From NCBI GenBank assembly GCA_018222965.1, contig JAAEZH010000005.1, positions 118,704 to 182,703 of the forward strand: a stretch of DNA of 64,000 nucleotides, in the 5' to 3' direction. Position numbers and translations under genes: made by a program. The notes under the pieces are model-generated. The model did not search any database, was not told the origin of the DNA, and was given only the letters and a program-made list of their open reading frames with translations. Below are positions 27,781 to 36,361 of the stretch, in pieces (positions within the stretch are counted from its first letter, which is position 1; each line of letters opens with the position of its first letter). This DNA comes from Bacteroidota bacterium. Its GTDB lineage: Bacteria > Bacteroidota > Bacteroidia > Chitinophagales > Saprospiraceae.

Positions 27781-30700
27781 ATGAAAAGAACCACCCTCTG
27801 GCTCGCCTGTTTATGCTGCTTTATCGGCTTGAATCAGGCTGTAGCCCAATCCGTAACAACAGTGGAAGAAGACATTGAGGTGTCGACCACTTATGCGCAG
27901 TATTTGGGTACCACGCAACCAATCCGCGACCTCGTACCTATGCCCCTGACCGACCATACGAAAAAAGAAATCGCTGAAGGCAACAAGGAAGCGCCAAACA
28001 ACTTTGCGGGTCGTGGAAAATACGAATCGAACAATCCGCTGGCGAAGCCACTCGGACCTGATCCAACGCGCCAGACAAGTGTAAGTCCGGATAAAATGTT
28101 TGAAGTAGAGCCTTTGGTAAACATCGAGGGTTTCTCTTCCAATTTTGGTTCGCCAAATGACCCAACCGGAGACATCGGCACCGACTTCTACATGCAGGCG
28201 ATCAATGCCACTACTCTGGCTGTTTTCGACAAAGAAGGGAACCTGGCCGCAGCACCCTTTGCGGCCAACACCATTTGGAACAGCATTGGTTTCTCCTCTG
28301 CTGGTGACCCGATCATCATGTTTGACCAGGAAGCGCAGCGATGGATTATCACCGAGTTTCCTTTTGGAAACCAGTTGCTGTTTGCGATTTCTGAGGACAG
28401 TGATCCACTTGGAAGTTATACTGCCTACAACTTTGGTACGCCAAACTTCCCCGATTATCCGAAATATGGAATTTGGTCAAATGCTTACACCGTAACGACC
28501 AATGAGCAGGGACCAAGTACGCTGCCCACTTACTTTATCAACCGGCAGCAAATGCTCAATGGAGATCCTTCTGTACAAGTCCAGCGCATCACCCTTCCGG
28601 GCATTGGATCCGGACCTGGTTTCCAGGTAGCTTCTCCGGTAGACTGGTCTGGTTTGACTCCTCCGGCAGATGACAACCCGATAATTGTAAGTATGTCTGA
28701 TGATGCCTGGAGCGGTGCTTCAGACGATGCCATTCGGGTACATACCTATGAAATCGACTGGGACAACAGCAGCAATACCAGTGTATCAACGACTACTATT
28801 ACGACTTCACCATACGACTCAAATCCTTGTTCTGTTTCCGGTCCCGGTTTTTCCTGTATGCCACAAGCTGGTGGCGGTGGCGGACTTGATGGTTTGCCAG
28901 AGGTAATTATGCATCAGGTACATTATCGCAACTTCGTGAGTTACGAAACGATGGTGATGAACTTTATTACTGACGTTTCAGGCGGAAACAATCTTTCTGG
29001 AATTCGCTGGGTTGAAATGCGCCGCTCAGGTGGTGGCGACTGGGAACTCTATCAGGAAGGAACCTGGGCACCCGACGATGGTCTTGACCGCTACATGGGT
29101 GCTATCGCAATGGATGGCAATGGAAATATTGGACTGGCGTATGCTGTTTCCAGCGAGGATATTTTTGTAGGGCTCCGTTTTACCGGACGCCGTGCATCTG
29201 ATCCACTCGGTGAAATGACCGTTGATGAATATACGATTGTTGATGGTTCAAACACCATTAGCTCTAATGGCCGATTTGGCGACTATGCACACATGTCTAT
29301 TGATCCTGATAATGACCGTACTTTTTGGTTTACCGGCGAATATGGCGGTGGCGGTGGTACCGACACCCGGATTGTAGCCTTTGAACTGGGTCGCGACACC
29401 ACCGATATCGGACCTAATGCCGTGATCAGCCCGCAAAGTTCGGATGACCTTACCGCTGCAGAGATTGTAGAAATTCAGGTAACCAACTTTGGGCTGGATA
29501 CACAGAGTGTTTTCCAGGTAGGTTACATTTTTGACAATGGCACCCCTGTGATGGAAATGGTCAATTACGACCTCTATCCAGACAGTGTATACACACATAC
29601 TTTTGGTCCGACTGTAGATATGTCTGTAGTTGGAGATTACGAATTTGAAGTATTCACGGTACTTGCAGATGATGAGGCTCCTTTGAATGACACCCTTCGG
29701 GTAACTATTTCAAAATTGCCACGATGGGATGCGGGTATTACGAATATTACCGGTTTGGAAGGTACTATTTGTAGTGATCCTACCTCAGCCAATCTGATGT
29801 TGAGCAACTTTGGTACGGAAACATTGACCAGTGTTACTATATCCCCTGTACTTAATGGTACTCCATTGCCTGACATCAACTGGACAGGGTCACTTGCGCA
29901 GGGCGAAACAGAACCTGTTGCCATTGATGTAAGTGGTTTTGTTAGTGGCGTAAACACGCTTGAAGCATCTACCTCCATGCCCAATGGCATGACTGATGAG
30001 GACATGGGCAATGACCTGTTTTCTCGTGAGTTTGATGCCATTTCCGATGGTGTTTCTGTCTTCTTAAATCTAACCACTGATGACTATCCAGGAGAAACAA
30101 CCTGGGAGATTGAAGACGACAATGGTACAGTCATTTATGAGGGCGGTCCATACGGTTCAACAAACACGCTGTTTGTTGAAGAATTCTGTTTAGATCCTGA
30201 GGGTTGTTATACCTTCACCATCTTCGATTCTTACGGTGATGGCATTTGCTGTAATTACGGCCTGGGCAACTACAACTTTACCGATGCTGATGGAAATGTC
30301 CTTTTAGAGAGTACTGGTGAATTTGGATTCTTCGAAACCAATGATTTCTGTGCCTCTTTCGAGTGTATGCTTTCTGCAGACATTGACATCACTCCTGAAA
30401 GTGCCGGTGGAGCAGGCGACGGTGTTTTGATGATTACCCCGATGAACGGTTCGGCTCCTTACCAGTACAGTATTGATGGTGGTGACACCTTCCAGGGAGG
30501 TAATACCTTTTCCGGCCTTGCGGCGGATTTGTATGATATCGTAATCATTGATGCCTCTGACTGTGTATTTGAAGTAAGTGTAACCATTCCGGCTTGTATG
30601 TTGAGCATCATGGTTGATGTGACCAACGAAACCTCCAACGGTGCAGGAGATGGATCTATCTCTATTTCCGACTCTGGAGCAAACGGCCCTGTACAATACA

Positions 30701-31110
30701 GTATCGACGGTGGAAACACATTCCAAACAACCCCTGACTTTGGCGGACTGACTACTGATTCATATGATGTAGTTGTTCAGGACGGCATTGGCTGTACGGA
30801 GGAAATCACGGTGATGGTTGACTTTGAGACAGGAATTGAGAATGTACAATATGGATACATCATCGAGATGTTCCCGAATCCAACAGAAGGCGTTTTCCGC
30901 ATCAATGTGGATGGCTTGCAGACAGTAGGCCCCTGGCTTCCTATCCAGATATATACTCCTGATGGAAAGCTTGTTCAAGCTACCCGTCTCGTGAAATACG
31001 ATAACACCTTCACTGGTTTGGTATCGCTGGAGCAGTATCCGGATGGTATTTATCTGGTTCGCTTCCTGGATGAAAAGGTAAACCGCATGTTGCGAGTTAT
31101 CAAGCAGTAA
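27781..31110 (+). CDS. Large secreted T9SS type A protein, propeller-like body and SprB-like repeats
   Basis: 1109 residues; signal peptide MKRTTLWLACLCCFIGLNQAVAQ. The N-terminal half (about 90-510) has repeated strand motifs with bulky aromatics (MFDQEAQRWIITEF, RYMGAIAMDGNGNIGLAYA, TFWFTGEYGGGGGTDTRIVAF) that look like a beta-propeller. A CARDB/Ig-like region follows (550-760), then a Cys-containing beta domain (YTFTIFDSYGDGICCNYGLG), two SprB-like repeats (YQYSIDGGDTFQGG, VQYSIDGGNTFQTT) and a T9SS type A sorting domain (MFPNPTEGVFRINVDG to the end). No enzyme signature was recognised. Probably a surface or secreted protein; function unknown. Confidence 0.88.
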   Translation: MKRTTLWLACLCCFIGLNQAVAQSVTTVEEDIEVSTTYAQYLGTTQPIRDLVPMPLTDHTKKEIAEGNKEAPNNFAGRGKYESNNPLAKPLGPDPTRQTSVSPDKMFEVEPLVNIEGFSSNFGSPNDPTGDIGTDFYMQAINATTLAVFDKEGNLAAAPFAANTIWNSIGFSSAGDPIIMFDQEAQRWIITEFPFGNQLLFAISEDSDPLGSYTAYNFGTPNFPDYPKYGIWSNAYTVTTNEQGPSTLPTYFINRQQMLNGDPSVQVQRITLPGIGSGPGFQVASPVDWSGLTPPADDNPIIVSMSDDAWSGASDDAIRVHTYEIDWDNSSNTSVSTTTITTSPYDSNPCSVSGPGFSCMPQAGGGGGLDGLPEVIMHQVHYRNFVSYETMVMNFITDVSGGNNLSGIRWVEMRRSGGGDWELYQEGTWAPDDGLDRYMGAIAMDGNGNIGLAYAVSSEDIFVGLRFTGRRASDPLGEMTVDEYTIVDGSNTISSNGRFGDYAHMSIDPDNDRTFWFTGEYGGGGGTDTRIVAFELGRDTTDIGPNAVISPQSSDDLTAAEIVEIQVTNFGLDTQSVFQVGYIFDNGTPVMEMVNYDLYPDSVYTHTFGPTVDMSVVGDYEFEVFTVLADDEAPLNDTLRVTISKLPRWDAGITNITGLEGTICSDPTSANLMLSNFGTETLTSVTISPVLNGTPLPDINWTGSLAQGETEPVAIDVSGFVSGVNTLEASTSMPNGMTDEDMGNDLFSREFDAISDGVSVFLNLTTDDYPGETTWEIEDDNGTVIYEGGPYGSTNTLFVEEFCLDPEGCYTFTIFDSYGDGICCNYGLGNYNFTDADGNVLLESTGEFGFFETNDFCASFECMLSADIDITPESAGGAGDGVLMITPMNGSAPYQYSIDGGDTFQGGNTFSGLAADLYDIVIIDASDCVFEVSVTIPACMLSIMVDVTNETSNGAGDGSISISDSGANGPVQYSIDGGNTFQTTPDFGGLTTDSYDVVVQDGIGCTEEITVMVDFETGIENVQYGYIIEMFPNPTEGVFRINVDGLQTVGPWLPIQIYTPDGKLVQATRLVKYDNTFTGLVSLEQYPDGIYLVRFLDEKVNRMLRVIKQ

Positions 31111-31135
31111 AGAAGTTCTGAAATCTGCTTGTTTT

Positions 31136-31175
31136 AAGAGCCAATCAGCTGAAGCTGATTGGCTCTTTATTTTTG
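31136..31175 (+). terminator. Intrinsic terminator
   Basis: A perfect 14-bp stem (AAGAGCCAATCAGC / GCTGATTGGCTCTT) with TGAA loop and TTTATTTTT tail, 25 bases after the plus-strand gene. It may also slow minus-strand readthrough from the convergent gene. Confidence 0.88.
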
Positions 31176-31189
31176 CCTATTGAGAATCG

Positions 31190-31201
31190 ACCTGTCAGGT
31201 T
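31190..31201. repeat. Single REP-like half unit (ACCTGTCAGGTT)
   Basis: One lone copy of the ACCTGTCAGGT core, followed by GAAAAAATT exactly as in the palindrome at 38542-38568. It looks like a solo arm of that repeat class. Confidence 0.6.
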
Positions 31202-31217
31202 GAAAAAATTTGAAAAA

Positions 31218-33413
31218 TTACTGCTGTTTCAAAAACTTAAACACCCGTACACCCGCCTCTGAAACAAGCACCAACTTATACATGCCCGCAGCTAATCCCG
31301 CTACCGAAATTTCATTGCCCGAAAGGGAAAAAATTTCTGAACTTACCAGCACTCCAGAAACAGAATATATTCGTATTTCCTCCTCACCGAGGCACGTCGG
31401 ACAATTAACCAGTAGTATATCACTGGCCGGGTTGGGTGCGATGGAAGCCCGTGGGAATGCAGCCGCTTCGTGTTGCGAACTAACCAGTATCTCCACATTA
31501 TATTCTGAGCTGTCTCCACAAACACCATAAGCAGTGAGCGTAACGGAGTAATTTCCTACACTTCCGTATTCATGTTCGGGGTTTTCTTCGTCGGAGGTTT
31601 CTCCATCGCCAAAATCCCAATGATATGCCACCGCTGCAGTGGAAAGGTTTTGGCAGGAAATCTCCGCCGCAGAAATAAAGTTGAGCTCAAAATCAGCGGT
31701 TGGGTAGGCATCAGTTGTGATCATTATCGAAGCACCGGCTCCCAGGCTTTGGTTGAAATACGTGCCACTGGCACTTTGCTCCAACTTTACCGCTTTCACA
31801 TAATAATCATAGGTTTCGCCTGTTGTCAGACAGGAATCTGTATATGTCAGGTCGACTATTAATGCGTCATTGACCAACTGATAGGCCGGTTCCACACTTC
31901 TTTTGCGGTATACATTGTATCCAAGGACAGATTCGGCGGAAGCCTCCCAACTCAGCGTTACATGACTGCTTTCTTCTGTCAAATTTAGATTGGTTGGAGG
32001 TGCAACCATGTGCATGCGCAAAGTCGGGTCGCCCATCAGTGCCGCATGTACCTGACGATTGCCAAATCCGGGATCATAGCTGTAGCCCGCATTATTTTGA
32101 GAGAGTTTGGCGCAGTCACCAATTGGAAAACCGATTGCCATCGGGTGAAACTCCCAATTAGGCCGGCCGGCCCAGGCATTGGTGAGCGTCGTTCCGGATG
32201 CTAAAGCAGCCCGAAGGAAATTGTTCTGACTGTCCCAATCACCAAAGTAACTGCCAAATAATAAGGTGAAGACGGTTTGAAGGGAGTCTGCTGCAAAACC
32301 ATTGGTGTTGCCTATTCCGCTGGCAGAGGTATAACTACCGCCGCCACAGCCATAGGACCAAAGGTAACTTTCGCTGTAAAGCGTATTATAGTCGATGTAG
32401 GATACGGAATCGGGTCCAAACATAACCGTAAAATTCTTCAAGCCATTTTGCCCGAAACCTTCCGCAAAACTGGAAAAGTTGTTCTCGATCAGCGCCCGGC
32501 GTACAGGGTCAAACTCTTTCTGCTTAAAAGCGTGATTCTTGAGGATGTACTTCCGCAGCAACTCTTCTTCTGATTCGGCGAAAGCCGGCATATTGTGAAA
32601 GTCAACTCTCCCTATTCCCAACTCCAAATCGGAGGCCAGCAGGCTGTTGTCAAATTTCCCGTCTCCCGGCACATTGTGATTCCGCATTTGAGAAGCGGTT
32701 TCATTATTGACCGTATTGTCGGTCCAGCTGCCATCCATATCTGCGTAATAACAATCAGCAGGCCAGGCTCCAATGTGATTGGTATGTCCGTCGGGATAAA
32801 TCTCTCCGGAATAGGGCACCGGAACATGTCCAAATAAATAAACAAGTCGGGACTGAGTCGGTGCAAAATCATACCAATCCTGAATGGCTGTTTTCACATC
32901 GGTAACGGCATCGTCGGGTGAAACATGCAGGGTATCAAGCTGCCAGCCATCGGCCCGGATATCTCCCAGCATTATTTCTATTTCGGGAGCGAGGCTTGTA
33001 GTGAAAGTGTTGTCCAGAATTACAAAAATCCGGCCTTTGTCATTGGCTTGCTGTACCTCCATGCCCGCATAAACGTAGCCGTTGCCCACACCGGAGGCAT
33101 TGCTCCGGGCCACCCGGTATTCATACACCTCATCCACGGCCACATTTGTATCGACGTATCCAAGAGCAGACTCGTCGAGTGTGATGAGCGGAGAACCCCA
33201 GCTGGTTTCGCCGGGCGCACGGCGGTAAACGGTAAAGGTGGTAGTCTCTGTCTCCTCCGGCCAGTTCAATTCAATCGAAGGGGCTGCAGGATCTACATCT
33301 ACATGCAGTTGCACGGTTTTATTCAGATCATTTTGCTGGGCAGATGCAAGATGCACCCCCAAAAAAAGTAAAACCAGAGAAAGAAGTTTTTGCCTTGTAA
33401 AAGATAAGTTCAT
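31218..33413 (-). CDS. Secreted T9SS protein with C25 (gingipain)-like fold, FnIII and PKD domains
   Basis: 731 residues from the ATG that opens a signal peptide (MNLSFTRQKLLSLVLLFLGVHLASAQ); the longer frame runs through a MITE-like element. Layout: FnIII-like (about 35-125); a C25-like region (about 130-500: GRIFVILDNTF, RLVYLFGHVPVPYSG, WPADCYYADMDG, LELGIGRVDF, SYGCGGGSYTSASG, HAALMGDPTLRMH); a second FnIII (505-610); PKD (WDFGDGETSDEENPEHEYG); a T9SS type A sorting domain. The caspase-like framework and GDPTLR exit strand fit C25. I cannot see the canonical His-Gly dyad loop, so activity is uncertain. Confidence 0.75.
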   Translation of the reverse strand: MNLSFTRQKLLSLVLLFLGVHLASAQQNDLNKTVQLHVDVDPAAPSIELNWPEETETTTFTVYRRAPGETSWGSPLITLDESALGYVDTNVAVDEVYEYRVARSNASGVGNGYVYAGMEVQQANDKGRIFVILDNTFTTSLAPEIEIMLGDIRADGWQLDTLHVSPDDAVTDVKTAIQDWYDFAPTQSRLVYLFGHVPVPYSGEIYPDGHTNHIGAWPADCYYADMDGSWTDNTVNNETASQMRNHNVPGDGKFDNSLLASDLELGIGRVDFHNMPAFAESEEELLRKYILKNHAFKQKEFDPVRRALIENNFSSFAEGFGQNGLKNFTVMFGPDSVSYIDYNTLYSESYLWSYGCGGGSYTSASGIGNTNGFAADSLQTVFTLLFGSYFGDWDSQNNFLRAALASGTTLTNAWAGRPNWEFHPMAIGFPIGDCAKLSQNNAGYSYDPGFGNRQVHAALMGDPTLRMHMVAPPTNLNLTEESSHVTLSWEASAESVLGYNVYRKRSVEPAYQLVNDALIVDLTYTDSCLTTGETYDYYVKAVKLEQSASGTYFNQSLGAGASIMITTDAYPTADFELNFISAAEISCQNLSTAAVAYHWDFGDGETSDEENPEHEYGSVGNYSVTLTAYGVCGDSSEYNVEILVSSQHEAAAFPRASIAPNPASDILLVNCPTCLGEEEIRIYSVSGVLVSSEIFSLSGNEISVAGLAAGMYKLVLVSEAGVRVFKFLKQQ

Positions 33414-33454
33414 TGGTACTGTTTTGATGGATAAAATGGAGGGATTCTTAAAGA

Positions 33455-33620
33455 TAAGTACCTGGACATAATTGATGATATAAAATGACCAGAAAGATTT
33501 TTGGTCTAATCGAGGCAAGCCCGGAGCCTGATAGCCATAGCTATCAAGGCGAGGACTCAACAATGAGTAGGGCAAAAAGATTCAGTCATTTATTATTAAT
33601 TAATCTTGTCCAGGTACTTA
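33455..33620. mobile_element. MITE-like element, 166 bp, with long terminal inverted repeats
   Basis: Outer ends are a perfect 14-bp inverted repeat (TAAGTACCTGGACA ... TGTCCAGGTACTTA). The similarity continues imperfectly inward to about 50 bp per side (AATGAC then A/T-rich TTTTTG blocks). The middle holds small hairpins: TGATAGC/GCTATCA with CATA loop, and ACTC/GAGT. There is no ORF. No target-site duplication is certain. It could be a non-autonomous transposon or a structured repeat. Confidence 0.6.
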
Positions 33621-33625
33621 AGTAC

Positions 33626-33665
33626 TAAAATAAAAATGGCGGAAGCAGCCTTAGCCACATCCGCC
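33626..33665 (-). terminator. Candidate intrinsic terminator of the PadR-M23 operon
   Basis: On the minus strand, outer stem GGCGGA / TCCGCC with an irregular inner part, followed by ATTTTTATTTTAG, shortly after the M23 stop codon. Confidence 0.65.
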
Positions 33666-33688
33666 CGGAGAAGATGATTCTTTAGGAA

Positions 33689-34405
33689 TTACATTCCCAT
33701 ATATTCCTGGGGATCCACATGTTCCCCGTCCAGGATTACTTCATAATGAAGGTGTGGTGCGGTACTTCGACCCGAACTCCCGACATAGCCGATTAATTCC
33801 CCGGCTTTTACCTTCTGTCCCGCTTCCACTTGCAGATCGGAAGTCATCTGCCCATATAAACTCTGATAATGATCGTCGTGCCGAATAAGCACATAATAGC
33901 CATACCCCTTCTCCGAAAATCCGGCTTCCTCCACAACACCGGCGGATGTAGCGACAATATCGGTTCCGAGCGGAGCGGGTATGTCTATGCCCTTGTGCAT
34001 CTTTTTCTCCTTGAAAATAGGATGCACCCGCCAGCCAAATCCGCTGGAGATTTTAAAATCACCAGGTACGGGAGACAGGTATGGAGGTTCTGCTTTCAGG
34101 CTTATGAAAGTGACAAGCACAAGCAGCAATCCTGCTGCCAAAGAGACTAACATGTTTTTCATGCTATTACTGTTTTTGTTGATGATAGAAATGGTTTCTG
34201 ATTCCAGTTTTTTCATTTCATCTTCTCCAAAAGCAGCAAATGCGCTTTTTTCCGCTTCCGCGAATGTCATTCCGGCTCCCATGTTCTGTTCTATGGCACA
34301 GCACAAATGATCCAGAAATTCATCCTCCAGAGGTCTGAATTCCAGTCCGACCTGATGCAGTTTGGCTTGAACCTGGTCGACTTGCTCCGCACTTAACTCA
34401 GGCAT
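33689..34405 (-). CDS. Membrane-anchored M23 metallopeptidase with N-terminal HAAS-like domain
   Basis: 238 residues. Residues 1-70 form an all-helical HAAS/DUF1700-like domain (LEDEFLDHLCCAIEQ, FAEAEKSAFAAFGEDEM), usual for proteins paired with PadR regulators. A membrane helix follows (about 82-102, MLVSLAAGLLLVLVTFISL), then a LytM/M23 domain with zinc ligands in HKGIDIPA and HLHYEV and the GFGWRVHPI entry. It probably cleaves peptidoglycan cross-bridges in the periplasm. It overlaps the padR gene by 8 bases, so the two are coexpressed. Confidence 0.9.
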   Translation of the reverse strand: MPELSAEQVDQVQAKLHQVGLEFRPLEDEFLDHLCCAIEQNMGAGMTFAEAEKSAFAAFGEDEMKKLESETISIINKNSNSMKNMLVSLAAGLLLVLVTFISLKAEPPYLSPVPGDFKISSGFGWRVHPIFKEKKMHKGIDIPAPLGTDIVATSAGVVEEAGFSEKGYGYYVLIRHDDHYQSLYGQMTSDLQVEAGQKVKAGELIGYVGSSGRSTAPHLHYEVILDGEHVDPQEYMGM

Positions 34406-34739
34406 TGAAAGTCGATTTTGGTTTTAAGACCAATTGCATCATGTCAACAAAGGACTGAAACTCTTCCACCTTCTCACTCACCTCCTGTTCTCCGGCAGGA
34501 GTCAGTGAATAGTATCGGCGAACGCGTTTACCTATGTATTCTTTTTCGGTGCTGACCAGTTTATCGGCTTCGAGCTTGTGCAGGGCCGGATAAAGAGCCC
34601 CTTCTGTGATCACCAACTCATCATCAGTGATCGTTCTGACTTTTTGGGTGATCTCATATCCGTACATTCTGCCGTGCTCTTTGAGCATCTTTAGAATTAC
34701 CGTACGCAGGGTGCCTTTGATCAGTTCTTTTGAATACAT
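34398..34739 (-). CDS. PadR-family transcriptional regulator
   Basis: 113 residues: a winged-helix PadR domain (ILKMLKEHGRMYGYEITQKV, ITEGALYPALHKLEADKLV, RRYYSLTPAGEQE) and a short dimerisation helix. PadR proteins repress by binding a dyad over the promoter, and such a dyad lies immediately upstream. The following HAAS-M23 gene is probably its partner or target. Confidence 0.93.
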   Translation of the reverse strand: MYSKELIKGTLRTVILKMLKEHGRMYGYEITQKVRTITDDELVITEGALYPALHKLEADKLVSTEKEYIGKRVRRYYSLTPAGEQEVSEKVEEFQSFVDMMQLVLKPKSTFNA

Positions 34740-34743
34740 AGAT

Positions 34744-34769
34744 CAAATATACATAACATTCTTATGTAT
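34744..34769 (-). promoter_or_regulatory. padR promoter -7 box with overlapping operator dyad
   Basis: TATATTTG on the minus strand (34751-34744) matches TAnnTTTG, five bases before the ATG. A perfect inverted repeat ATACATAA-N5-TTATGTAT (34749-34769) overlaps its upstream end. It resembles PadR operators (ATGT/ACAT half sites) and predicts autorepression. Confidence 0.65.
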
Positions 34770-34787
34770 TGAAATTTTTCTGCCCTT

Positions 34788-36254
34788 TTAACGTAAATCG
34801 GCCAGCTTTTCTTCCAGCCAATCGCGCTCGGCGAGAACCTGCTCTTCGGCAAATTGTTTCTTTAAAACTTCGATTCTTTCGGTATTTCCCAGGGTTGCGG
34901 GATTTATGATTCGGCGCAGCAGGTCTATAAAATGGTTGTTGCCTTCTGCCTGGATTTTGGGCAGGCGCTTTCGCGAAAGACGGAACACAAAAACTTTAAA
35001 AGCTTCCATTTTGGAATCGAGTAAGGGCGATTGGATTTCAAACAGGATCTTAATTTCCAGGCGCCTGGCGGCTAATTCATAGTACAGATCATCATAACGC
35101 GCGCCCAGCAGATCGAGTGCATCCTCAAAGGCTCCCTGATGAAAGAAAAGGTTTGCCCGGTTGAAGCGATACACCTCCTCCGGATGATCTGCTCCGATCA
35201 TGCGGTTTCGATAGATTTCCAGAAAATTATTGGTCCAGTCAAAAGCGCCAAGTCGCAGTCCCATGGTTACCATATTCCGGTAAGTGGAAGGAGTGATCTT
35301 CTTTCCATAATACAGATAACCGGCTTCCAGATGCTCCCGGTAAATCTCAAAAGCAGAGGCAAGGTATGCCTGATTGCCCCGATTTACGGTGGCAATGACC
35401 TGATGACGCAGCAGTCCGAATAAGAGGTGTTTTTGTCCGGGCAGTAAGTGGGCGTCGGCTTTTTTCAGCTTTCGCCGAATGCCTTCAAGAGCTTCGAGGC
35501 TGGCAGCGTCTTTGCGGAGCAAAAAGCGCAACATGGAGTGATATACGCCGACTACCGGAATATTTAGAAAGCTACTTTCGCCGGGCAAAGCATCTACATC
35601 GGCCAGCAAGTGCTCGATCTCCATTCGCGGAAGCGAGACATGGATTCCCTGCGCCAAAAATGCCAGGGCATACTCCATCCGCGAGAACAAATAATACCAA
35701 TCGAGTCGATCCAATAGTTTGGGGATATGGAGATCATCCTTGCGCTTATTGCGGGAAGCATAATACTCCACCCGTTCATTTGCCAGCCGGAAACGAAGGT
35801 GCATTTCTTCCTGATTCGCCGAAAGGCTTTCCTCATAAAACTTCTCCAGCCGACGCAATTCCTGTTCGAACCGCTGGTGCAGGCCCCGCTTGCGGTAAAA
35901 TTGTAATTCTGACAAACTCAGGGGGGCTGATTGGCGAGTCGGGTTTTCGCTTTCGCGAATGCGGATATATTGCTTAAACTGCTTTGTTTGATAACTCACC
36001 AGTTTCGACAATTTGCCGCTGACCGGAGCTGTAGATGGAAATAGCGTTTTATAAATACCGGAGGCATCCGGCCATGTTTCCCGAACATCCACGGAGCGAA
36101 GCAAATCAAAAAGTTGCAGGCTGCTTTGAGCCATACCTCCCCGGTTGAAAAAAGGAGATTGCAAAAACAACCGCATTTCATCCAGCTCGTCCGGCGTAAA
36201 TACGCGGTAAAACTCCTGCAATTTTTTAGCCCACATAAAAGGAGGTAATTTCAA
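34788..36254 (-). CDS. Helical-repeat protein of unknown function
   Basis: 488 residues, no signal peptide or membrane segment, very rich in Arg, Leu and Glu with regularly spaced helix pairs (FYRVFTPDELDEMRLFLQSPFF at the N-terminus; RLGAFDWTNNFLEIYRNR and RANLFFHQGAFEDALDLL later) resembling TPR/SEL-type solenoids. I recognise no catalytic motif. It is probably a cytoplasmic scaffold. A second in-frame ATG at 36236 (MWAKKLQEF) is an alternative start. It is divergent from the secreted gene at 36362. Confidence 0.8.
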   Translation of the reverse strand: MKLPPFMWAKKLQEFYRVFTPDELDEMRLFLQSPFFNRGGMAQSSLQLFDLLRSVDVRETWPDASGIYKTLFPSTAPVSGKLSKLVSYQTKQFKQYIRIRESENPTRQSAPLSLSELQFYRKRGLHQRFEQELRRLEKFYEESLSANQEEMHLRFRLANERVEYYASRNKRKDDLHIPKLLDRLDWYYLFSRMEYALAFLAQGIHVSLPRMEIEHLLADVDALPGESSFLNIPVVGVYHSMLRFLLRKDAASLEALEGIRRKLKKADAHLLPGQKHLLFGLLRHQVIATVNRGNQAYLASAFEIYREHLEAGYLYYGKKITPSTYRNMVTMGLRLGAFDWTNNFLEIYRNRMIGADHPEEVYRFNRANLFFHQGAFEDALDLLGARYDDLYYELAARRLEIKILFEIQSPLLDSKMEAFKVFVFRLSRKRLPKIQAEGNNHFIDLLRRIINPATLGNTERIEVLKKQFAEEQVLAERDWLEEKLADLR

Positions 36255-36361
36255 TTCGGAAAAAACGGCAAAAAGTGTAATGGCAGGCTCCAGGCAAAAG
36301 TCGCATCTTTAATTATTGCCAAAAGACCAAGTCAATCTAAACCATCAAACGAAAGTTCAGC

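Noticed and set aside
33414..33575. Longer N-terminus of the C25-like protein
   Set aside because: The extra frame is translated from the MITE-like element.
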